From Thermoleophilia bacterium (GTDB lineage Bacteria; Actinomycetota; Thermoleophilia; Gaiellales; Gaiellaceae): DNA of 31,845 nt. This document shows, one piece after another, positions 17,341-26,833 of this stretch (positions within the stretch are counted from its first letter, which is position 1; every line of letters begins with the position of its first letter). The stretch is from NCBI GenBank assembly GCA_025934335.1, contig JAICYG010000004.1, positions 1 through 31,845 on the forward strand, in the 5' to 3' direction. The notes beneath the pieces are model-generated. The model saw only the letters and a program-made list of their open reading frames with translations. It was not told the origin of the DNA and ran no database searches. The translations under genes were made by a program, and so were the position numbers.

Positions 17341-17375
17341 GACGGCGGGCCGGCCCGGGCGGTCGGCCCGCCGTC
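17341..17375. terminator. Strong hairpin between convergent sigma and HD-GYP genes
   Basis: GACGGCGGGCCG (17341-17352) and CGGCCCGCCGTC (17364-17375) form a perfect 12-bp stem with an 11-nt loop. It overlaps the stop codon of the minus-strand HD-GYP gene and lies 6 nt after the sigma factor stop. It lacks T-tracts, so it would be a bidirectional or Rho-assisted terminator, or a 3'-end protector. Confidence 0.6.
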
Positions 17376-19506
17376 AGATGATCGTGATCGTGAAGGTGAC
17401 GGCCGGGCCCGTGTTCGACCCGCCGTTCGCACTGCCGCCGTCGTCGATCGCACGCACGGTCACCGTTGCCGTGCCCAGCGCGAGCGCCTTCGGGCGGTAG
17501 GTGAGTGTCCCGTCGGCTGCCAGCGCCGGCGGCGCCGCGAAGAGCGACGGCTTGTCGACGGTCACCTCGAACTGCACCGACTGGCCGACCTCGTCCGCCG
17601 GCCCGGGCGAGATCGCGCTCGCCCATCCGTGGATCGTCTGCGTGCCGAGCAGCGACACGACCGTCTGGTTTCCGCCTGCCGAGAAGGTCGGCGCGTCGTT
17701 CACAGCGACGATCGTGATCGTGAATGTCTGCGCCGCGCTCGTGTCATGACCGCCGTTCGCGGTTCCGCCGTCGTCGCGGGCGACGACGCTCACCGTCGCG
17801 ACGCCGTTCGCGTTCGCCGCCGGCGAGAACGTGAGCGAGCCGTCCGGGGCGACCGACGGCTGCGACGCGAAGAGCTGCGGCGCGCTCACGCTTGTCGAGA
17901 ACGTCACGATCTGTCCGGGCTCACCCGCGGTGACGCCGGCCGCCCAGCCCGGCACATCGGCGTCGCCGGAATCCTCGAGCACCGTCTGGTTGCCGCCGGC
18001 TGTGAAGACCGGAGCGGTGTTCGGCGGCGCCGGCGGCGTGCCGGTTGTCGGCGACGGAGGCGGCGATGGCGGAGGTGGCGACTGCGGCGGTGGCGGCAGC
18101 GACGGCGACGGCGACGGCCTTCCGGCGGGCGGCGCAGGTCCGGTCGGTGTCGAGGCGGCGGGCGCCGGCGGTGCTTTCGGTGCCTTCGGCGGCAGCGGCG
18201 GGGCCGTCGGCGGGAGCGGAGGTGTCGTCGGCACGCGCGGGCTCTTCGTCGGGGTCACCGGCGCCGCATGCACGCGAGGCGGTACGTGCCGGACGACGCG
18301 AACGTGCACCTCGGGGCGAAGGGCCTGGTGTTTTTGGTACGGGGTGGTCGATCGTCGAGTTGCGGGTCTCGGCTGCGCGCGCACGGCGGCCGCGACGGGC
18401 GGGGGGCGGTCGACGGCTGCCGCCGGTGCGGCTGTGTGCGGTAGTCCTAGGCCGGAGACAGCTGCCGCGCCGATCGCCGACAGGCCTCCGACCGCCATCC
18501 CGAGCGACGGCGTCAGCGGCAGCCTGGAGAGATACGGAGCGTGGGTCAGCCAGGACAGCGGTCCCAGTACGACCCGCATCCGGCCGAGCGAGATGTTCAC
18601 GAACGCGCGCACGAGGTGCGGGTCGAACTGCGAGCCGGAGCACCGCACGATCTCCTCCCGCGCAGCGGCGGCGGGCGCCGGCTCCTTGTAGGAGCGCGAC
18701 GAGGTGATCACGTCGTAGACGTCGGCGATCGCGACGATACGCCCGGCCAGCGGGATCTCCTGGGCCGCGACGCCGCGTGGGTACCCGGCGCCGTCCCAGC
18801 GCTCGTGGTGGTATCCGACTGCGTCAGCCCACTCGCCGAGCCAGGACCGGAGCGGTGCGACGAGCGTCTCACCGTAAAGGGGATGGGCGCGTAGCCGGCG
18901 CCACTCCTCCTCGTCCGGCCTGCCCGGCTTGTTCAGGATCTGCCCGCTGACTCGGAGCTTCCCGATGTCGTGGAGGAGCGCCGACCAGTTGAGCCGGTCG
19001 AGGTCGTCCTTGCTCAGGCCGAGCTCCCGTCCGAGGCTGAGCGCGTATGCGCGTACGCGCTCCGAGTGACCGCGCGTGATCAGATCGTGGTCGTCCAGGG
19101 CGGCGACGAGCCTGAGCAGGATCTCGGCCGCCTCTTGCGGGTCGCGGCCCGGGTCGCCGCGCAGGCGCGCGGCGAGCTCGTCGACGGTTCCGGTTGCGAG
19201 CGCGAGTCGGAAGCGCGACGGGGCTTCGCGCGGAAACGCGAGCGCGAGCTCGAGCAGCGCGCCGACCGGAAGCAGCCGCCGGGTCGCGGCGTAGACCAGC
19301 GCGACGACCAATGTGGCGGCCGCGCTCATCCCGAACCACCACGCGAGGAATACGGCGAGCGAGCGCGTCGGAGTGCCGGTCAGCGCCGTCGTGACGCGGA
19401 CGAAGAGGAGCGACGCGCCGACAGGTGTCGCGTAGACGGAGAGACGCAAGGCGCGCGCACGCCAGGGATGAGCCGCCCAGCGGGCAGCCGTGGCGCCGCG
19501 CTCCAT
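17374..19506 (-). CDS. Membrane HD-GYP phosphodiesterase with Pro-rich stalk and two Ig/cadherin-like repeats
   Basis: The 710-residue product from ATG 19506 has two N-terminal membrane helices (about 20-42 and 48-78) and a canonical HD-GYP domain (about 135-310). The domain has HSER (H147), HD at 179-180 in LLHDIGK, H208, HHERWDGAGYP (233-243) and ADVYD, so cyclic-di-GMP hydrolysis is expected. A third hydrophobic segment (about 334-355) is followed by about 140 residues of Pro/Ala/Ser/Thr-rich sequence. Two homologous repeats end it: 498-600 (APVFTAGGNQTV to TFTITIV) and 605-710 (APTFSAGGNQTV to TFTITII), like bacterial Ig/cadherin-type modules. With three helices the catalytic part is inside and the repeats outside. 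The start could be a few codons upstream. Confidence 0.88.
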   Translation of the reverse strand: MERGATAARWAAHPWRARALRLSVYATPVGASLLFVRVTTALTGTPTRSLAVFLAWWFGMSAAATLVVALVYAATRRLLPVGALLELALAFPREAPSRFRLALATGTVDELAARLRGDPGRDPQEAAEILLRLVAALDDHDLITRGHSERVRAYALSLGRELGLSKDDLDRLNWSALLHDIGKLRVSGQILNKPGRPDEEEWRRLRAHPLYGETLVAPLRSWLGEWADAVGYHHERWDGAGYPRGVAAQEIPLAGRIVAIADVYDVITSSRSYKEPAPAAAAREEIVRCSGSQFDPHLVRAFVNISLGRMRVVLGPLSWLTHAPYLSRLPLTPSLGMAVGGLSAIGAAAVSGLGLPHTAAPAAAVDRPPPVAAAVRAQPRPATRRSTTPYQKHQALRPEVHVRVVRHVPPRVHAAPVTPTKSPRVPTTPPLPPTAPPLPPKAPKAPPAPAASTPTGPAPPAGRPSPSPSLPPPPQSPPPPSPPPSPTTGTPPAPPNTAPVFTAGGNQTVLEDSGDADVPGWAAGVTAGEPGQIVTFSTSVSAPQLFASQPSVAPDGSLTFSPAANANGVATVSVVARDDGGTANGGHDTSAAQTFTITIVAVNDAPTFSAGGNQTVVSLLGTQTIHGWASAISPGPADEVGQSVQFEVTVDKPSLFAAPPALAADGTLTYRPKALALGTATVTVRAIDDGGSANGGSNTGPAVTFTITII

Positions 19507-19554
19507 GATCCGATCGTTGTCTCGGCCGCGGCCCTGGTCGATCCCCTTTCCGGG

Positions 19555-19572
19555 TGCTAGCGTCCTGCTAGC
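19555..19572 (+). promoter_or_regulatory. Phased repeat TGCTAGC / TGCTAGC, operator candidate with -10 TAGCGT
   Basis: TGCTAGC occurs at 19555-19561 and again at 19566-19572, 11 bp apart, one helical turn. Each copy holds the palindrome GCTAGC. The first overlaps a TAGCGT -10 box (19558-19563) and the second abuts the ATG of the ribbon-helix-helix gene. Ribbon-helix-helix dimers typically bind short direct repeats at their own promoter, so autoregulation is a reasonable inference. Confidence 0.45.
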
Positions 19573-19574
19573 AG

Positions 19575-20069
19575 ATGGCAACCTTGCACGCGCGCAACTT
19601 CCCGGACGACCTCTATGCGCAGCTGCGTGCTGCCGCCGAGGAGGAGGGCCGGTCGATCGGCGCGCAGGCCGCGGCGCTGTTGCGAGACGCGCTGAGCGAT
19701 CGCGAGCAGCGGAAGCAGGGGAGGGGGCCGGTGATGGTGCAGCCGAAGCCGACTCCGGAACAGGTCCGGCGTCTCCTACAGCAGCCGCCGACCTTCCGTG
19801 AGCAGTTCGTCGCGCGCGCGAAGCAGATCGTCGTGCGTGCGAAGCAGATCTGCCGTGACGTCGGCTCGACGGAGGTGACGCCGGCGCACGTCATGCTCGC
19901 GATGCTCGAGGACCCCGTGCTCCGGCCCGCGCTCGAGCGGAAGGGGATCACGGAGGAGTCGGTGCGGGCGGTGCTGCCGTCGGGGCCACCGCGGCAGGGG
20001 CCGGCGCCGGTGTCGGCGGAGGCGCGCAGGATGCTCGAGCAGGCACTCGTGCAGTCGCTCGGTCTGTAG
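19575..20069 (+). CDS. Ribbon-helix-helix DNA-binding domain fused to a Clp N-terminal-like domain
   Basis: The 164-residue protein starts with a FitA/Arc-type ribbon-helix-helix motif: strand ATLHARNFPDDLYAQLRAAAEEEG, then SIGAQAAALLRDALSDR (residues 1-43). After a linker with several prolines, residues 74-134 read as a Clp-N half repeat: QFVARAKQIVVRAKQICRDVGSTEVTPAHVMLAMLED, then PALERKGITEESVRAVL. Clp-N domains normally sit on ClpA/B/C chaperones and bind adaptors or substrates. Here there is no AAA+ domain. No toxin gene follows, so it is not an ordinary antitoxin. A role as regulator that docks to, or is handed to, a Clp machine is conjecture. The phased TGCTAGC repeat sits at its promoter. 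Confidence 0.78.
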   Translation: MATLHARNFPDDLYAQLRAAAEEEGRSIGAQAAALLRDALSDREQRKQGRGPVMVQPKPTPEQVRRLLQQPPTFREQFVARAKQIVVRAKQICRDVGSTEVTPAHVMLAMLEDPVLRPALERKGITEESVRAVLPSGPPRQGPAPVSAEARRMLEQALVQSLGL

Positions 20070-20071
20070 CG

Positions 20072-20078
<7 letters not shown>
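20061..20078. repeat. Inverted repeat over the stop codons of a convergent pair
   Basis: GGTCT (20061-20065) pairs with AGACC (20074-20078), and inside lies the palindrome TAGCGCTA (20067-20074). The TAG at its left is the stop of the RHH/Clp-N gene, the TAG on the other strand at its right is the stop of the importer ATPase gene. No T-tract. Confidence 0.35.
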
Positions 20079-21141
<1,063 letters not shown>

Positions 21142-21145
<4 letters not shown>

Positions 21146-22182
21146 GCAGCCACCTTCTTCGCCCGCTGCGTCCCCAGCTCGACCTTCTTGTCCCAGGGCA
21201 GCCAGCATGCGTCGAGGTGCGCCTCGGCCGTGGGCGCCTCCAGCGGCGGCAGCTTCGTCGCACACGGCTCGAACCGGTACGGGCAGCGCGGGTGGAAGGG
21301 GCAGCCCGACGGCGGCGTGAGCAGCGACGGCGGCGAGCCCTCGATCGGAACGAGCGCCTCGAGGCGCCGATCGATCGAGGGCATCGAGTCGAGCAGGCCC
21401 CAGGTGTACGGGTGCTGCGGCCGGCTGAAGATGTCGAACGCCGGGCCGTACTCCATGATGCGCCCGGCGTACATCACCATCACCGAGTTGGCGGTCTCGG
21501 CGACGACACCGAGGTCGTGTGTGACGAGGATGACGCCGATGTCGAACTCTCGCTTCACGCCCTCGATCAGCTCGAGGATCTGCGCCTGCACCGTGACGTC
21601 CAGCGCGGTCGTCGGCTCGTCGCAGATCAGGATGTCCGGGTTGTGGACGAGCGCCATCGCGATCATCGCGCGCTGGCGCATGCCGCCCGAGAACTGGTGC
21701 GGGTAGTCGCGGGCGCGGGACTTCGCGTTCGGGATGCCGACGTGGTCGAGCAGCTCGATCGCGCGCGCCCAGGCACGGCTGTTCCCGATGTCCGAGTGCG
21801 CTGTGACTGCCTCCGCGATCTGGGCGCCGACGCGGTACATCGGGTGAAGGCACGCGAACGGGTCCTGGAACACCATCGCGATCTCCTTGCCGCGCACCTT
21901 GCGAAGCTCGTCGGACGACCACGTGAGCAGATTGCGCCCCTTGAAGTCGACCTCGCCGGAGATGACCGTGCGCGTGCGGTTGAGCAGCCCCATGATCGCG
22001 AGGTTCGAGACGCTCTTGCCCGACCCGGACTCGCCGACGACGCCGAGCGTCTCGCCGCGATGGAGCTGGAACGACACGTCCGAGACCGCCTGCACGACTC
22101 CGTCGGGGGTCGGGAAGCGGACTGTGAGGCCGCGGACGTCGAGCAGCAGCCGGTCGTCGTGCGCGCGCTCGCCCGCGCTCAC
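21142..22182 (-). CDS. Oligopeptide/dipeptide ABC importer ATPase, OppD/DppD type
   Basis: The 346-residue protein shows Walker A GESGSGKSV, Q-loop AMVFQDPFACLHPMYRVG, signature FSGGMRQRAMIAMAL, Walker B ILICDEPTTALDVTVQAQ, HDLGVVAE, and the C-terminal Cys cluster (GCPFHPRCPYRFEPC, ACWLPW). GMRQR and TTALDVTVQAQIL are OppD/DppD features, so with the next gene it forms the usual heterodimer. The start is GTG 22182, which overlaps the permease stop by GTGA and keeps the leading sequence short before LLLDVRGLTVRF. Confidence 0.95.
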
Positions 22183-23144
22183 GCGTAACGAACCCGCGGG
22201 TCGAGGAACGCGTAGAGGATGTCGACCACGAGGTTCATCACTGCGACCGCGACCGCGGCGAGCAGGACGACGCCGGCGACGATCGGCAGGTCCTGTGTGA
22301 GTGCGCTGTTGATAGCCAGGTAGCCGAGGCCCTGCAGGTTGAACACGGACTCCGTGATCACGGCGCCGCCGACGAGCAGCGCGATGTCCATGCCGAACAT
22401 CGTCACGATCGGCGTCAGCGATGCTCGCAGCCCGTGCTTCAGGATGACGCGTCGCTCGGTGAGCCCCTTGGCGCGCGCCGTGCGAATGTAGTCCTCGCCG
22501 AGCGTCTCGAGCAGGTTGTTGCGGGTCATGCGGGCGTAGAACGCCGAGTAGAGCATCGCGAGCGTGATCCAGGGCAGGATCATGTGCGAGAAGAATCCTG
22601 TCAGGTCGCTCGTGGGGGAGACATAGCCGGCACCGCCCGCCCAGCCCAGCTGTCGCCAGAAGATGTACAGCATCATCAGGCCGAGCCAGAACACGGGCGT
22701 GGAGATGCCGAAGAGTGCGAAGCCCATCGCCACTCGGTCGGTGACGGTACGCCGCTTGACGGCGGATATCACCCCGATTGCGACGCCCGAAAAGAGCCAG
22801 AGGACAGCCGCCCCGGCGATCAGGAACAGCGTCCGTGGAGCGCGGTTCACGATCAGCGACTTGACGGAGGCGCCGCTCGCGTAGGTGTAGCCGAGGCCGG
22901 GCCAGCCGTACTGGTCGCCGCGGAAGAAGTGGTATGCGAACTTGCCGAACTGCACGTACCAGGGCCGGTCGAGGCCCAGGCGGTGCTCGATCTCGTGAAG
23001 CTCCTGTTGCGTGGGCGCCTTCCCGGCGAAGCGGAGCGCCGGGTTCCCGGCGGGCAGCTTGAAGAACACGACGTACGTGATGCCGATCACGCACAGGACG
23101 ACGACGATCGTCCAGACCAGCCTTCGTGCGATGTAGAAGATCAT
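22179..23144 (-). CDS. Peptide ABC importer permease, OppB/DppB type
   Basis: The 321-residue protein starts with the typical helix MIFYIARRLVWTIVVVLCVIGITYVVFF and the following LPAGNPA. After the first extracytoplasmic loop with LGLDRPWYVQFGKF come five more helices. The EAA coupling loop is in LGEDYIRTARAKGLTERRVILKHGLRASLTPIV, which contacts the ATPases. It ends with LVVDILYAFLDPRVRY. These are all hallmarks of the OppB/DppB permease half. ATG 23144 is the natural start. A GC-rich hairpin separates it from the binding-protein gene. Confidence 0.95.
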   Translation of the reverse strand: MIFYIARRLVWTIVVVLCVIGITYVVFFKLPAGNPALRFAGKAPTQQELHEIEHRLGLDRPWYVQFGKFAYHFFRGDQYGWPGLGYTYASGASVKSLIVNRAPRTLFLIAGAAVLWLFSGVAIGVISAVKRRTVTDRVAMGFALFGISTPVFWLGLMMLYIFWRQLGWAGGAGYVSPTSDLTGFFSHMILPWITLAMLYSAFYARMTRNNLLETLGEDYIRTARAKGLTERRVILKHGLRASLTPIVTMFGMDIALLVGGAVITESVFNLQGLGYLAINSALTQDLPIVAGVVLLAAVAVAVMNLVVDILYAFLDPRVRYA

Positions 23145-23173
23145 GTCGCCTCGCTCACGCCCCTTTGTGGGAC

Positions 23174-23203
23174 GGGCGGGGCGCCCGGCTGGACGCCCCG
23201 CCC
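23174..23203 (-). other. Intercistronic hairpin after the binding-protein gene
   Basis: GGGCGGGGCG (23174-23183) and CGCCCCGCCC (23194-23203) form a perfect 10-bp stem with a 10-nt loop in the gap between the lipoprotein and permease genes. There is no T-tract. Such hairpins commonly protect or attenuate messages so that the binding protein is made in excess over the membrane subunits. Confidence 0.55.
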
Positions 23204-23210
23204 GGTGTCC

Positions 23211-25115
23211 TTACTGCTTGACCGCCACCTGCGAATAGGCGGTGTCGTCTGCGAACTGGTCGTAGTTCCAGTGGGTGACGTTCGGGCCGAGGATCTTGAC
23301 GACGTTCGACCACAGGTACGGGACCCACGGTACGACTTTCGTCATCAGTTTCTTGTCGACCCCCTCCCAGCAGTCGATGCGAGCCTGTCCGAGCTTCGGG
23401 AGGCACGCGTTGATGTCGCTGTCGACCGACGGGATGTTGTTCAGGTTGCCGGTCACTCCCAGCTTCTTCGCCTTGTTGAGCGCCGGGGTCAGTCCGACGA
23501 GCGAGTAGTTCGTGTTGCCGTCGGGGATGATCGAGGTGCTCGCGAACAGGGCGCTGAAGAACGTCGAAGCGTCCGCGTAGTCCTTGCCCCAGCCGGGGCG
23601 TTCGGAGATCGGGACGTTCTTGTTCGTCGTCTGGATCGTGGTGTACGCACCGTTGATCTGGCGAACGGTGAAGGTGATGCCGATCTTCTTCGCGTTCGCC
23701 TGGATGACCGGGATCATCCGGTTGTCGAGAGCGCGCGTGTCACCGATCATCAGCACGCCCTTGCAGGCCGACGCGGTGCACGAGCCGCTCCCGCCCGAGT
23801 ATTTCGACTTCTTCATCTCGGCCTGTGCCTTCTGCAGGCTTCCCGCCGAGTTCGGAGACGAATACGGGTCGTACTCGGAGAGCCCGTTGTTGTACAGCAC
23901 CGGCGGCACGATGTGCGTTGCGATCGAGCCGAGGATCGGGCCGCCCCAGGCGAGCCGGAGCGCCTGCTTGTCGATGATGTAGTTCATCGCCTTGCGCACG
24001 TGGATGTCGTCGAACGGTGGCTGCGTCAGGTTCATCGTCAGGTACCAGGTGCGGTCCCCGCCGTTCGACTGCAGCATCTTCTTCAGGCTCGCGTCCGTGG
24101 AGTACTTCCGCAGCGTCTTCGGTGACGGGCTCGACTCCTCGTCGTCGTACGTGCCCGCCTGAACCTTGTTGAAGATGTCGTCCGCGTTCGAGTTGATCAC
24201 GAACTGGAACTTGTCCGGATAGTTCTTCCGGTAGGGGTCCGTCGACTGGTTGTAGTTCGGGTTGCGGACCAGCGTCAGATGGTTCCCGTTCGCGCCGGCG
24301 TAGCCGCTGAACGGCTTGAGCGCGGCGCATGACGTGAACTTTCCGGTCGACCCGGCGAGCATGTACGGGCCGCTCGAGATCAGGTTGCGCCCGTAGTTGC
24401 CGGGCTTGCCCTCGAAGCAGTTGCCGACCTCGGGCGGGATCGGGGCGGTCGCGGGCATCGCCATGCGGTAGTTGAAGTCACCGGTCTTCTGCGTCAGATG
24501 GATGACGACGGTCGAGTTGTTCGGCGCGGTGATCCCGCTGACGGTCTTCGCCTTGCCGTTGACGACGTCCTCGAAGCCCTTGACCGGGCTGTAGTAGAAG
24601 GCGTACTCGGCGCCGTCCTTCGGGTTTGCGAGCCGGTTCATCGCGTAGACGACGTCTTTCGCCGTCACCGCGCGGTTGACCGGCGGGCCGAACTTGACGC
24701 CCGAACGCAGGTGGTACGTGTATGTCAGTCCGTTGTCTGTCGGTTTCGGCACGTCGGTCGCGAGGTCGCCGACCAACTCGTTGCCTGCGGCGCCGCCCAG
24801 GTGCTTGTAGCCGATCATGGCGCGGACGAGCAGGTTGTTCAGGATCGCCCAGGCGTTGCCGAGGTACTCGCCGGTGGGATCCAGGTTGTTCGTGAAGCCG
24901 AAAGACTGTTCCCAGCCGACGGTGTACGTGCCTCCCTTGGCCGGGGTGCCGTTGCTGTAGCCCTGGCTCCCGCCGGTGCCGCCGCTACCACCGGTGCTCG
25001 AGGTGGTTGTCGTCGAGCCGGACGAGCTCTTGTTCGAGCTCCCGCAGCCCGCGGCGATCGCCGCGAGTGCCGCCACGGCGGCGAGGTAGAGCGCGAAACG
25101 GAGTTTTCTCTTCAT
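23211..25115 (-). CDS. Extracellular peptide-binding lipoprotein (SBP family 5, OppA/DppA type)
   Basis: The 634-residue protein has a lipoprotein signal peptide, MKRKLRFALY then hydrophobic to IAAGC, with lipidated C24. A low-complexity Ser/Thr/Gly linker runs to about residue 52. The SBP_bac_5 fold follows: GGTYTVGWEQSFGFTNNLDPTGEYLGNAWAI, LATDVPKPTDNGLTYTYHLRSGVKFGPPVNRAVTAKDVVYAMNRL, and the ALRLAWGGPI region. It should capture peptides or similar solutes outside the membrane and hand them to the permease pair. The ligand cannot be read from sequence. GGAGG lies 13 nt above the ATG. The gene is second in the operon, an unusual place, and is followed by a stabilising-type hairpin. Confidence 0.94.
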   Translation of the reverse strand: MKRKLRFALYLAAVAALAAIAAGCGSSNKSSSGSTTTTSSTGGSGGTGGSQGYSNGTPAKGGTYTVGWEQSFGFTNNLDPTGEYLGNAWAILNNLLVRAMIGYKHLGGAAGNELVGDLATDVPKPTDNGLTYTYHLRSGVKFGPPVNRAVTAKDVVYAMNRLANPKDGAEYAFYYSPVKGFEDVVNGKAKTVSGITAPNNSTVVIHLTQKTGDFNYRMAMPATAPIPPEVGNCFEGKPGNYGRNLISSGPYMLAGSTGKFTSCAALKPFSGYAGANGNHLTLVRNPNYNQSTDPYRKNYPDKFQFVINSNADDIFNKVQAGTYDDEESSPSPKTLRKYSTDASLKKMLQSNGGDRTWYLTMNLTQPPFDDIHVRKAMNYIIDKQALRLAWGGPILGSIATHIVPPVLYNNGLSEYDPYSSPNSAGSLQKAQAEMKKSKYSGGSGSCTASACKGVLMIGDTRALDNRMIPVIQANAKKIGITFTVRQINGAYTTIQTTNKNVPISERPGWGKDYADASTFFSALFASTSIIPDGNTNYSLVGLTPALNKAKKLGVTGNLNNIPSVDSDINACLPKLGQARIDCWEGVDKKLMTKVVPWVPYLWSNVVKILGPNVTHWNYDQFADDTAYSQVAVKQ

Positions 25116-25188
25116 GTTGTTCGTGGTGCCTCCTTCCCTATCGAGGGGGGTCGTTGTTCATTCGTAGAGGTTGGCATGCGTGACGGCC

Positions 25189-26166
25189 TCATCGTTCGGT
25201 TCGCACGTCGAAGGCATCGCGGAGGCCGTCGCCGAGGAGATTGAACGCAAGCGTCGTGATGATCAGGAACGCGCCCGGGAACAGCATCAGCCACCACGCA
25301 ACGTCGTACAGCTGCGAGGCGTCATTGAGGATTGAACCCCACGATGCCTCGGTCGACGGGACGCCGAGGCCGAGGTACGAGAGGGCCGCTTCGAAGAGGA
25401 TGTTCGTGGGGATGAGCAGCGTCGTGTACACGATCAGCGGCCCGAGGAGGTTCGGCAGGATCTCCCGCCAGATGATCCGGAAGTTGGTGGCGCCTGCCGC
25501 GCGCGCCGACTCGACGAACTCCTTCTCGCGGAGCGAGAGCGTGTAGCCGCGCACGATTCGCGCGATGTACGACCAGGAGAAGAGCGTGATGACGAAGATC
25601 ACCACAGGTAGCCCCGGCTGCAGGACGCCGCCGAGGCAACCCTGCTTGGTGGTCGAGCAAGCGGCGACGATGCCGACTGCGATCAGGATCTGCGGCACTG
25701 CCAGAAGCACGTCGGCCGCCCGCGAGAGGATCGTGTCGACGACGCCGCCGAAGAAGCCCGCGGTGAGGCCGACAATGAGGCCGATCGACACGGCGAAGCC
25801 CGAGGCGACGATCCCGACGAACAGGGAGATCCGTGCGCCGTACATCGTCCGCACGAACAGATCGCGCCCTTCGGCATCGGCACCGAACCAGAGGTGCGAA
25901 TTGGGCCCGAACGGGACGCCGAAGTCGTCCTGCGAGTTCGGGACGATGTCGTTCGGATGGTGCCCCGTAAGTGCCTCCGCGATCGGGCCGCCCGCGATCG
26001 CGATCAGGATCAGGATCAGGATGACGATTGCGCCGGCGACGGCCGCCTTGTCCTGGCGGAACCGTTCCCAGAAGAGCCGCGACGGGCTCTTGCGGGCGAT
26101 CGAGACGGGCTGCTGAATGGCGACGGCGCCGCCGGAGCTGACCTGGAATTCAGGAGGGTTCGTCAT
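25189..26166 (-). CDS. Peptide ABC importer permease, OppC/DppC type
   Basis: The 325-residue protein has the OppC layout: cytoplasmic N-terminus SPSRLFWERFRQDKAAVAGAIVIL, a first helix, the loop with HLWFGADAEGRDLFVRTMYGARISL, then five helices. The EAA loop is in LREKEFVESARAAGATNFRIIWREILPNLLGPLIV. It ends NLLGDGLRDAFDVRTER. It pairs with the OppB-type subunit. It is the first gene of the operon. Helix 1 (VILILILIAIAGG) is encoded by three perfect ATCAGG hexamer repeats (forward strand 26003-26020), a possible slippage site. Confidence 0.95.
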   Translation of the reverse strand: MTNPPEFQVSSGGAVAIQQPVSIARKSPSRLFWERFRQDKAAVAGAIVILILILIAIAGGPIAEALTGHHPNDIVPNSQDDFGVPFGPNSHLWFGADAEGRDLFVRTMYGARISLFVGIVASGFAVSIGLIVGLTAGFFGGVVDTILSRAADVLLAVPQILIAVGIVAACSTTKQGCLGGVLQPGLPVVIFVITLFSWSYIARIVRGYTLSLREKEFVESARAAGATNFRIIWREILPNLLGPLIVYTTLLIPTNILFEAALSYLGLGVPSTEASWGSILNDASQLYDVAWWLMLFPGAFLIITTLAFNLLGDGLRDAFDVRTER

Positions 26167-26224
26167 TGAGGTTCACTGGACTGCGTACCCGTCGACCCAT
26201 CACGACGCGATACTGACGCGAACT

Positions 26225-26833
26225 TTGCACAATTCCGAGCTTTCCGTTCCCGAGTACCGCCAATCCCTCCCGCCGCAAGGCCCGTTGGAGGGACGGATCG
26301 TGCGGCTGGAACGGGTCGCCGAGGAGCATCGTGAGGGGCTTCGCGAGGCGGCCGAGCGCGAGTGGAACATCCACCGGTACACGAACATGGCCACGTTCGG
26401 CTTCGACCGGTGGTTCGACCTGGCGCTCGCGACGGAAACGGAGCTGCCGTTCACGGTGCTCGTGGCCGGCCGCCCGGCAGGGTCGTCTCGGTACCTGAAC
26501 GTGGAGCCGATGCACCGGCGGCTCGAGATCGGCTGGACTTGGCTCGAGCGGGTGCACTGGGGGTCGGGTGCGAACGTCGAGGCCAAGTACCTGCTGCTCC
26601 GGAACGCGTTCGAGCGCTGGAACGCGATGCGCGTCGAGTTCAAGACCGACGCGCGGAATCTCCGCGTGCGGGGCGCGCTGCTCGGCGTCGGCGCTCGCTT
26701 CGAGGGCATTTTCCGGAAGCACATGATCCTGCCGGACTCCGTCCGCGACTCGGCGTGGTACGCGATCCTCGACGACGACTGGCCGCGGGTGAGGGCGATG
26801 CTCGAGGAGAAGATCGAGAAGCACGCGGGATGA
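26225..26833 (+). CDS. GNAT family N-acetyltransferase (RimJ/RimL-like)
   Basis: The 202-residue protein opens with LEGRIVRLERVAEEHREGL, a common GNAT beginning, and has the acetyl-CoA-binding block toward the C-terminus: RRLEIGWTWLE, VEAKYLLLRNAFE and MRVEFKTDARNLRVRGALLGVGARFEGIFRKHM, typical of RimJ/RimL-type enzymes that acetylate amines on proteins or small molecules. The start is uncertain: TTG 26225 lies 10 nt below GATACT (26209-26214) and fits a leaderless message. TTG 26285, which begins exactly at LEGRIV, would give 182 residues. The gene diverges from the importer operon. Its stop overlaps the next start by ATGA. Confidence 0.85.
   Translation: MHNSELSVPEYRQSLPPQGPLEGRIVRLERVAEEHREGLREAAEREWNIHRYTNMATFGFDRWFDLALATETELPFTVLVAGRPAGSSRYLNVEPMHRRLEIGWTWLERVHWGSGANVEAKYLLLRNAFERWNAMRVEFKTDARNLRVRGALLGVGARFEGIFRKHMILPDSVRDSAWYAILDDDWPRVRAMLEEKIEKHAG

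Noticed and set aside
17831..18691. Glycine-rich plus-strand frame opposite the HD-GYP protein
   Set aside because: The Gly/Val runs are the complement of the Pro-rich stalk codons.
19575..20069. Type II toxin-antitoxin pair
   Set aside because: The RHH domain resembles antitoxins, but no toxin gene follows; the next gene is a convergent importer ATPase.
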